18,011 bases of DNA from Stephanodiscus triporus. Lineage: Eukaryota > Bacillariophyta > Thalassiosirophyceae > Thalassiosirales > Thalassiosiraceae. The position numbers were made by a program, and so were the translations under genes. A model generated the notes under the pieces. The model ran no database searches, was not told the origin of the DNA, and saw nothing but the letters and a program-made list of their open reading frames with translations. Positions 9,010 to 16,600 of this stretch are shown piece by piece (positions within the stretch are counted from its first letter, which is position 1; each line of letters begins with the position of its first letter). The stretch covers positions 1 to 18,011 of the forward strand of contig JALLAZ010000275.1 in the NCBI GenBank assembly GCA_036939755.1. The letters are read 5' to 3'.

Positions 9010-10087
9010 TGCCATCCGATCCAAATGGCATGGTGTCACCGGGGACTCCCTTCGAGTTCTCTCCCTCTCTCTGATCCCAAACATTTTATCTTATCTAATG
9101 TTTGAACGCGAGACCTTACAAGATATTCGTTCTATTTTATAAGCTCTTACACACGCGCCTCTTGAATATGGTGGCCTTCCACGGGAGAATAACAGAATAA
9201 AAAAAATACATTCAATCTTACTCATAGTGTTATTCTTACAATTGCTACCTATCATGGTTTGGGCATAGGACGTTGCCCGCGATGTGTGGTAGAAGGTTTT
9301 TTTTCATCAGAGAATTGATGAGATTTATTTTATGTGTTAGATACCTTGACCTGAAGTAACGGCAATCATAGGTTCTCAAAAAGCGGATAACATGAGGACA
9401 GCATGATTAGTCTAAGTAGTTCAGACAGAGCAGTGAGGGGAGGCTTCAACCGAAGCGAGTGAGTTTTATCACGCACCGGCGCTCCGAATCACAAGTGGAA
9501 CGTCCCCCAAGCAATCGGATAGTACGCTATTTGCCGCGAGTCATGGTGTTTGTGGCTTCCAAAGCGCCGCCCCGTACGATTCGTTCCGCGATGATGCATC
9601 ACTGAATAATCAGGCGTTTTGGAGCCATAAGTAAGCACCCACACTCACGGCAAAAAGGGTATCCGCTTGCACGGGGGACGTCCTCCCCTCTAGAGTGATC
9701 CGACGCGAAGGCGCCCGATAAATCACTCTTTGTGGTTGCGGCTTTCAAAACGCACGATTCGCGCGCCGTGCGAGCATGCTGCTAGCGATTTGTTCTTCGG
9801 AGAATTCGGAATCCGCTCTTCCACCAAGTTCACAATTTTTTAGTGTAGTTTGAGAGGTCGCAATGTTTGCCAAGCAAGGGGAATTCAGAAGCAAATTGGC
9901 GGGAGCAAGTTAGTGTAACGTGACGTCATGGCCCTCTTCTCCTTCTTCCCCGCCACTGCAGCGCTGCCAACTCTGCCAACGCACAGCAGGCACAAGCACA
10001 CACACTATGTACTTACCTGTGGCGCTTGATCAATGTTCCGCATACAACGCAAATGTTTATTATTAGACGTTGTCACACTCCGCATTA
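9010..10087. other. Intergenic region upstream of the PPR gene, with a perfect CRE palindrome
   Basis: 1078 bp between two genes in the same direction. No coding region is convincing. The palindrome TGACGTCA (a full cAMP-response element, a bZIP site) lies at 9921-9928, 160 bp upstream of the PPR start ATG. Between about 9478 and 9800 there is faint similarity between two stretches about 180 bp apart, too weak to call a repeat. A 3' end for the HAD gene and a promoter for the PPR gene are expected here. Confidence 0.4.
9921..9928. promoter_or_regulatory. TGACGTCA palindrome (CRE-type bZIP site)
   Basis: Exact 8-bp palindrome upstream of the PPR gene. CRE-like TGACGT sites with bZIP regulators are known from diatom CO2/cAMP-responsive promoters. 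Whether this copy is used is inference from sequence and position only. Confidence 0.35.
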
Positions 10088-13000
10088 ATGGAGGTTGACA
10101 CTGGAGTACAGATGGATTGCCGACGTCGATGTCGCCGGCGGCACGTTGCCGTTGACTTGAATAACTACGACGATTGGAACGCAACAACACCACCAACAAC
10201 GGCAGGCAGATATCGGAGTCTCAACGGGAATATCACAGCAAAGTGTAGAGCAAGGCCACTGATCCTGATGATTGGAATTTCTTTGTCCGGCGTTGTTTTT
10301 GGTTGGAATTCACTGCCTCGCTCGCAGCACGGACTGTTGCCGCGTCAGCCGACTACACCTTCACTGTTGTTGAACTATCAGCCAACTGTACGTAGAAAAT
10401 ATTCGTCGTCGCGGAATTCATCATTGCAATTGAGGGCGTCAAATCAGCCGAGTCAGTCATCTATTTCTGTCCCAATAGATACCAAACAAACCAACCCGCC
10501 AGACCCTCCGATTATGCATGAATTGGAGCAACGTCTCGTTCTCTTGGCCCAATGCCTCGCCCATGAATATTCGAACGAAAATGATTTCATCTCGCCACGA
10601 CCTATCGGCATTTTAAAGGACATGATGTCTCTCTACACGGAATGGTGTACCACTACGCGTCCGTCTTCTCGGCTCAAATTCAAGGCAAGTGCCGCTATCG
10701 ACGAGGCGTTTCGTCTTGTCACCAACGCTGCCTTTTCTACGCCATGTCGATTGAGCTGGGTTAATTTAGGAATCGAGGCGTTGCAATTGCAGCTTCATTC
10801 CGGGGATTTCTACGTCAATTTGAACGTCGTCAATTCTACCAACATTGGAGGAAGCAGCATGAAACTTATTCCACTTCAAAGACCTTATGATGACATTCCA
10901 AAAGGGACGTGGTTGCGAGCATTGCGCGCTCTGACTTCCAAGGATATGAACTCCTCTCGATTTTCTCCAGCGACACGACAGGTCAGGGCATTATCTCCCA
11001 GGGATAAATCGCAGTGGATCGCGTCATCCAACGCTGCTTTTCGCATCCTTCAGCGTCTGATCAAAGGGAAGGGGATACGCACATTCCAAAAGACAAAGCC
11101 TGGGCAGCAGCCGCAGCAGCAATCATTGGATGAGCGTGATTTTAACATGGTTCTCCACGCATACGCATCATATCCGCAGAATCGTTACATGCATGCAGCG
11201 CATCGCGTTATGGCGCTCCAAGAACGGACGGCGCATGCACCCCCTCTTTCGCCTGTGGCATACTCGATATTGTTGAAGGCATACGGCCGTTTGGGGGATA
11301 TTAAAAATGTGGAAATGGGCATACTTAATGCTCAGCGCAATAGAGTCATTCCCGATATCGTCATGGCAAACACTGTCGTCGATGCCTATGTCAACTGTGG
11401 GTTAATTGATAAAGCGAATGATGTCTTTCGCTCCATGACCGCAACTTCTGTCAATATGGAGTCCCGGGAAGCACAAGAGGCATTTTGGCCACTCCTCCGA
11501 CCAAACACTCGAACGTACAACACCTTGTTGAAGGGTATGGCGGGAGTGGGTGATATAGGTGGGGCGTTGAAATTGTCGAGGGTGGTACAGTCGAACGGTT
11601 TGTGGGATGAAATCACAACGAACACCCTGGTGAAAGCAGCCGTGGCGGCAAATGAGTATGACTTGGCGGAAGATATTCTTTCAAACTATACAGTAACCGT
11701 GTCCTCCCCCCAAAAGGCGGACCATCCAAACGTCGAAGCCTACACGGAATTAATCGACGGATATGCCAAGGACGGTCAGCTAGAAAATTCGCTACGAGTC
11801 ATGCAAGTAATGCGAAAAAGGGATGTCACTCCAAACGAATACACTTACACATGCATCGTGGGTGCTCTGGCGCGCAATAACAAAGTTCGACAGGCTAGGA
11901 AAATGATTGATTACGCCGCAAGTTTACCGTCGAACGGGGGAAAGAGAATGGACTTGACACCCACGTACAACGCCTTCATCTCAGGTCTGTTGTCGGATAA
12001 CCGAGACCCCAATGCAGAGACCACGGGGCAGTCATCCCATGCTGCAAACATGATCGAGGTGTTGGCGGTATTTCAAGAAATGCTGGGTTCGAAAATCTAT
12101 CCAAATGTGGTCACGGTGGCATTGGTTGTGGATGGTCTTGGCAGGTGCAATCCTCCGAGGTGTAGGGAGGCTAGGGAGCTGGTAGAGCATCTAGAGTTTC
12201 AAATGAGATTCAGACAAAATGGAAACTACCACCAGAATGAGGGTCAGAATGTCACAGGTGGAATGTCATTATCCAATAACAAAATCGCCACTGCTTTGAT
12301 TCAAGCGTATGGTCGGGCGAACGATGTAGAGTCTGCCATTGAATCTTTCAAAAGAATAATATCTCCCGATGTTGTTGCATTCAATGCCCTACTTGATTCT
12401 TGCTGTCGATGTGATCAACTCAAACTGGCACTTGATCTATTTAAGAAACATGCTCGCTTTGATCAATCGATCGGACAGGAGTCAAAAGCCAATACACTAG
12501 GATATATAGGGGAAGAAATATTCCAGAAATCGATCAAGCCAGATGTGGTGACATACACGACCTTGATTTCAGCTTTGCTACAGCTAAAGAGCAGGGCGGC
12601 AACGAAACGTGCCATATCGTTGTACAGCGAAATGAAGCAAATGTGGTGGATTTCTCCTGATAACGTACTCGTAGATTCGTGAGTGTGATATGCATGACAT
12701 GTTGGATTTTTGGATGATGCTTTCAACTAACTCGATATCTCATCTTCTCCATAGTATTCTCACGGCAATGATCAGCGGTGGCCCGAATGGATTCGAAGAC
12801 GACGACGTTAAATTCACTCTCATGGTCCTACAAGACGGTGCACGCCTCAAGTGGGAAAATGGCCAGTACGAAAAGAGGAAGAAGGCTGTGCGTGGAATCT
12901 TAGTCGGACGCACTAGTGAAATCTGGAAGAATGACGAGTTTTCCTTTGGTCTCTTTAGCGAACAGCCAGAAGACCCGCTGTTCGTGAAAAAGGGCTGGAA

Positions 13001-13139
13001 CAAGATAGACTCCGGATTTCGCCTTTGGGGTGGAGGGGGCAACAAGCAACAGCAATTAGAGGGACGGAGCTCCTCTGTAGATTCTTTCTTGGCATCAAAA
13101 GGTTGGAATGATATTGACTCTGGTTTCAGATTGGTTTAG
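10088..13139 (+). CDS. Pentatricopeptide repeat (PPR) protein, organelle-type (2 exons)
   Basis: Exons 10088-12678 and 12755-13139, joined over a 76-nt GT-AG intron (TC/GTGAGT ... CCATAG/T), give 991 aa. I start at ATG 10088, the first ATG after the in-frame stop at 10064-10066. PPR helical repeats fill about residues 346-880, with typical units such as PVAYSILLKAYGRLGD, PDIVMANTVVDAYVNCG, RTYNTLLKGMAGVGD, VEAYTELIDGYAKDG, NEYTYTCIVGALARNN, DVVAFNALLDSC and PDVVTYTTLISAL. PPR proteins bind RNA in plastids and mitochondria and act in processing, stability or translation. A hydrophobic stretch at 57-72 (LILMIGISLSGVVFG) after an Arg-rich start may be part of a targeting signal; a start at M61 would place it at the N-terminus. 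The region after the PPRs ends in two copies of KGWNxIDSGFRL (12990-13025, 13098-13133). The RNA target is unknown. Confidence 0.87.
12990..13133 (+). repeat. Duplicated C-terminal peptide motif KGWNxIDSGFRL
   Basis: Two 36-nt segments (12990-13025 and 13098-13133) encode the same 12-residue motif with one difference (Lys or Asp at position 5). At DNA level they differ at 13 of 36 positions, nearly all synonymous, so the peptide and not the DNA is conserved. The second copy ends one codon before the stop. Confidence 0.85.
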
Positions 13140-13834
13140 TCTAAGACGTGGCATTTCAGGTTCCATAATATTCTAATCCATTATGAATTCATCTAAGAGC
13201 AAGGGTCTGAACTGGTCTGAACACAACTTACAGCCATGAGTTAATAGTCTCGTTTCTTGCAGACACCCCCCAAATGCACAATTAAGTGGTCCGTGAATTA
13301 TGGGCACATACCACCCGATCCACTCCGTCAGTATCCAATCCGACCATAAACTCATTCCAACGTGACGATGTCGATTCACGAAAATGCTTAGGCCAGGCTT
13401 CTCAGCCAACTTTAGCGATATGTCGCAGTTGCCGCCGTAATCCACATTTTGAAGACGGAACGCCGCTGGCAGAAATTGCAGTGATAATTTCTTGGAGCAC
13501 TGAAGAGTGAACACGAGTTTATGATGGCAATTAAGTGGCGCAGTGACGAAAGAAGAGAGAAACCAATAACACTGCACTCGTTGGATCCTCTGGCAACACG
13601 AATGATTGGAGCATTATCCGTTCTTCAGCTATATGTTCTGAATGATAAATACGACGACGGGGCTAATTGATCATTTTTTTTTGTTATCGATCTGAGCTAA
13701 TAACCCCGACAGTCCCGAGTCCTGCAGTTCTTACATCAATTAACCCATTTCATACTTTCCTCCCATCCACTTAATGTACACTCATCGACTTCGCAGCACT
13801 AACGCAAGATCCCCCGCACATCTCACCGGATCCC
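13140..13834. other. Convergent intergenic region; unproven minus-strand ORF
   Basis: 695 bp between the 3' ends of the PPR gene and the minus-strand unknown gene. A 134-codon open frame on the minus strand (13577-13173) has a fairly natural amino-acid composition (for example VDYGGNCDIS, FVNRHRHVGM) but no family I recognise. It could be an exon or fragment of an unannotated gene, or chance. Otherwise I see only a T-rich stretch near 13672-13682. Confidence 0.3.
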
Positions 13835-14668
13835 TCAGGCAGTCTTCTCCTCCGCCTCGGCGGCCTTCTTCTCCGCCCTCTCCCTCGCGTCTGCCTCGAG
13901 TCCCTCCACGCTGAGTTCGATCCCGGCCACGACGCGCCTCAACGACGGCTCCTCCCCGACGACGACGACGGTGGCGACCGATACCGCCACCCTCGATCCG
14001 TCGTCCATCCTCTCCTCGACCTCCTCTATGGCGTAACCCGAGAATTCCCCCGCCCCCTCCTCCCCCCCCCCCGACGACGACGACGACGACGTCCGCTGCT
14101 GCCGCAGGACGTAGCACGTCACGGGCACGCCCCTCGGGTCCTTCCTCGGCGCGCGGTCGAGGTACGCCACGAGGTCGGGCGCGAGGCCCGCGCCGACGTT
14201 GGAGATGACTCGCACCCCCGTGCGAGTGCCGGGGGCGTACCCCTCGGGGCAGTACAGGGAGTCGCTCAGGCTGAGCGCGTCCTTCGTCGACTGGAGCGCG
14301 AGATCGAATGCGTCGAAGTCGAGGATGTCCGATCCCGCCTCGGGCATCATGTCCCTCTCGGCGGGTCCCGCGTCGACCCTCAGGGGCGAGGTCTTGGGCA
14401 ACGGCAATCCCGCGACCTTGAGGTCGAGGGGCTTCGTTATGCGGAATGCCGACTTCTTCAGCGGCGTGACGCCGTCGGCGTTCAGGGCCCAGTTGAAGGC
14501 GTAGTTCTGGCCGGGGTACTCGTTCGGGAAGGCCGACGGGCCGCCCACGCGCGTGATGCTGTCGGGCAGGCCGGGCGAGGTCGATGCCGCCGCGGAGGGG
14601 GGGCGGGAGGCGCGGCGGGTCGTGGCCGCCACCCTGGCGAGGGTCATCCTTCTTGCCACGGCGTGCAT
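13835..14668 (-). CDS. Protein of unknown function with mitochondrial-like presequence
   Basis: Single-exon 277-aa frame. I do not recognise the family. Residues 1-30 are rich in Arg, Ala, Ser and Thr without acidic residues (MHAVARRMTLARVAATTRR), typical of a mitochondrial import sequence. The next block, with ITRVGGPSAFPNEYPGQNY and FNWALNADGVTPLKKSAF, looks well structured and is the best bait for a homology search. The middle has LDFDAFDLALQSTKDALSLSD and a segment on dicarboxylic-looking composition that I cannot interpret. A Ser run followed by Gly/Glu (about 190-205) is coded by a GAC-type trinucleotide repeat, and the C-terminus is an Ala/Glu/Lys helix. An overlapping 319-codon frame on the same strand is Arg/Gly/Pro-rich and was judged a shadow. 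Divergent from the small membrane-protein gene. Confidence 0.65.
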   Translation of the reverse strand: MHAVARRMTLARVAATTRRASRPPSAAASTSPGLPDSITRVGGPSAFPNEYPGQNYAFNWALNADGVTPLKKSAFRITKPLDLKVAGLPLPKTSPLRVDAGPAERDMMPEAGSDILDFDAFDLALQSTKDALSLSDSLYCPEGYAPGTRTGVRVISNVGAGLAPDLVAYLDRAPRKDPRGVPVTCYVLRQQRTSSSSSSGGGEEGAGEFSGYAIEEVEERMDDGSRVAVSVATVVVVGEEPSLRRVVAGIELSVEGLEADARERAEKKAAEAEEKTA

Positions 14669-15043
14669 GGTTATCTTTGCTCGTTGTGTTTTGGGGGAGG
14701 GGAGGGCGGATTTCCCAGATTTCCCTCTGTCTGTCTGTCATTCACCTCTCCCCACAAAGGGGGATTTCGTCCCCCCCCCCAAAAAAAGCGAGACACACCA
14801 CCGACCACACAATAAAAAGAACGCGAACGGCGTGGATGATTTTTTGCATTCGCGCACACACTGCCTCCATCCCCAATGCGCACGCCGAAGCCGTCTAATT
14901 ATTATTTGTAAAAGCGCTGCCACATAGATACTTCATTATTTGCCGCAACAACGCGCCCGGTGATACCAAAAAAAAATATCGTCCTCCGAGCAGTCCTCGG
15001 GTTTCCACATGCCGTCGCCGGCGGATCGACGAACAGAAATACC
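14669..15043. promoter_or_regulatory. Divergent promoter region of genes 6 and 7
   Basis: 375 bp between the two start codons. It contains a C7-10 and A7 run (14772-14787), and an A9 run near 14968-14976. No TATA box or known operator is clear. Short open frames on both strands here have no coding character. Its role is inferred from position. Confidence 0.35.
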
Positions 15044-15457
15044 ATGACGACAGGAGGGGGGGGGGGAGAGACCGACGACGCCATACTGCCCGCCCTAGAC
15101 GACGGCGCGTTAAAAATGACGTTCGTCCTCTCCATCCTGATCACGATTCTCTTGACGATCGGGATCGCGCGCCTGTTCGGACTCCTGAGCTCCCATCAGT
15201 ACGGGCGCGCCGCCCTATTTGACGAATTGACGCAGGTGGACAAGATCGATTACCTCATACATCTCTTCGAGGAGAGCGAAAAGTTGTACAAAATGCGGAA
15301 CGACGACAACGACAACAACAACTCGGCGGAGGGCGGACGGAACAACAACTTGGATCACTTCCTCGACTTGCTCAACGAGCTAAGCGATCAGTTGGACGAA
15401 TTGCACGACGACGTGGAATATAACGGGAGGTCGAGGGAGAAGAGGAGGGGGGAATGA
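15044..15457 (+). CDS. Small single-pass membrane protein, unknown function
   Basis: 137 aa from ATG 15044. The open frame extends upstream to 14960, but without an ATG, so 15044 is the first plausible start. A Gly run and acidic N-terminus (1-22) lead to one strongly hydrophobic segment (about 26-46, TFVLSILITILLTIGIARLF). The segment LFDELTQVDKIDYLIHLFEESEKLY follows as an amphipathic helix in two parts, then an Asn/Asp-rich linker, then a second acidic helix (LDLLNELSDQLDELHDDVE) and a basic tail. I recognise no family. The layout suggests a membrane-anchored protein with a helical, possibly coiled-coil soluble domain. A run of 11 or so G at the start (15055-15065) is a slippage-prone site and makes this end sensitive to sequencing error. 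Confidence 0.55.
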   Translation: MTTGGGGGETDDAILPALDDGALKMTFVLSILITILLTIGIARLFGLLSSHQYGRAALFDELTQVDKIDYLIHLFEESEKLYKMRNDDNDNNNSAEGGRNNNLDHFLDLLNELSDQLDELHDDVEYNGRSREKRRGE

Positions 15458-16128
15458 GAAAAAAAAAGAAAATCGCCTTCCCCCCGTACTCGCGCATGCA
15501 GGGCCGCGTCGGTGAACCCATCGTATCGACCTAGTGGGAATGCCCGCCGGTGTTCCCTCTCTCTCGTGCGATGGTAAATATATACATGCGCAAGTGGCGA
15601 TTCTCACTCGCTTGATTTTTTTTTCACCCTTTGCCCATGAGGTTTTTAGATTGCGATTCACGCGGGGAGCGAAAAATGAAGATAAGTGCGCTAATTTATG
15701 GGCGTTGCGAATACTGACGAGGCATTGCACTCCAAGAGAGAGTTCGACTTGATGTATGAATCAGAATCAACTGCATTCAATGATATGTTGTCGATGTTGT
15801 GTTGCGCTCCTCTCTCTGAGTCATCATCATGTGCATATTGAGAAACGCATGGTCCACTTCTTGCTCCGAGAAGGTACTTCGGGTAGTGATGAAATATAAA
15901 ATCAAATCTCGTCCGTCACATTCTCCTGGAACTTTTAAATCGTGTGATCATCCTTCAGGTTGGCGAGATGCCACTCAAGAATTTTGCACGGTAAGTCATA
16001 AGAAAATCTAGCTATTATCAATTCACAGTATCATTGAATGCCCCCCCCCAGTCTTCCCCAGTGTGGTTTAATAAGTGCCACTTCCAAATCTAATAACAGC
16101 ATGATGAAGGTTTAAAATTGTTGCCCCC
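15458..16128. other. Non-coding stretch; possible exon fragment near 15829-15991
   Basis: 671 bp after the small membrane-protein gene. No gene is certain. A 60-codon plus-strand frame begins at 15829, and a GTAAGT donor consensus follows at 15992, with a plausible CAG acceptor near 16028. This could be one exon of an unseen gene, or chance. The region otherwise shows only short homopolymers. Confidence 0.25.
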
Positions 16129-16130
16129 TA

Positions 16131-16598
16131 CTGTACGTTTGACCCGAATTTACCAACCCCAAATTGAGGGCAAATTCACTGCGACCCCTGGTGGCCTCAC
16201 CAACATCTTTTATAGTTGCAATGACTAGTTTAATGTGTGAACTAGTCCTTGCAACCATAAAATATGTCATGGCACCACTGGAAGTTGGCCCTGAATTTGC
16301 CCTCAATTAGAAGGTTGGATTAAATGAGAGACTTGCAGTGAAATTACTGAAGTAAATTTGAAATCTAAATTAGAAATCCGCTTAAGTATTTCGAAACTAA
16401 AAATGAATTTTTGCTAAGTAAATATGCTTTTTCTTAGGTAAACTATGATCAATCATATCTCAACCAATAATGATCACCATACAATGCCCCAGGTGGGACT
16501 TCTCATTAATTCGACCTGCCCAACAATAGTCTCAGTGGGGGGGAAGCAAAAATATCGATTTTCAGGGACCCGATGGTAAATTTGGGTCAAACGTACAG
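16131..16598. mobile_element. MITE-like non-autonomous DNA transposon, Tc1/mariner type
   Basis: 468-bp element bounded by inverted repeats: 16131-16154 (begins CTGTACGTTTGACCC) and 16575-16598 (its complement), 23 of 24 positions matching. Each end is directly flanked by TA (16129-16130 and 16599-16600), as in the target-site duplication of Tc1/mariner elements. The interior is AT-rich with no transposase-like frame, so mobility would need a transposase in trans. The class is inferred from the TA flank and the terminal repeats; the near-identical ends suggest a fairly recent insertion. Confidence 0.7.
16162..16308. repeat. Imperfect foldback (inverted repeat) inside the MITE
   Basis: Arms 16162-16230 and 16240-16308, 69 nt each, with a 9-nt loop and no length difference. 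The outer 17 nt are perfectly complementary (AATTGAGGGCAAATTCA), the inner 24 nt match at 21 positions, and the middle has diverged. Weaker complementarity continues outward to about 16146 and 16326. The RNA would form a long hairpin. Confidence 0.75.
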
Positions 16599-16600
16599 TA

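Noticed and set aside
8140..9084. 314-codon minus-strand frame opposite the HAD gene
   Set aside because: Arg-rich shadow composition, and the opposite strand carries clear HAD motifs.
9478..9800. Possible degenerate tandem repeat with a period of about 180 bp
   Set aside because: Shared blocks are short and spaced inconsistently (about 178 and 187 bp), so this may be chance.
10070..10087. Upstream extension of the PPR frame from 10070
   Set aside because: It begins with TTG; a nuclear eukaryotic gene is expected to start at ATG, and the first one in frame is at 10088.
13782..14741. 319-codon minus-strand frame overlapping gene 6
   Set aside because: It is Arg/Gly/Pro-rich with long Val and Gly runs, a typical shadow of a GC-rich gene; the 277-aa frame has a presequence and balanced composition.
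14960..15043. N-terminal extension of the small membrane protein from 14960
   Set aside because: It begins with GTG; the first in-frame ATG is 15044, and the extension has no distinctive targeting features.
16112..16306. 64-codon minus-strand frame
   Set aside because: It lies across the foldback of the MITE and mirrors its inverted repeat; no sign of coding.
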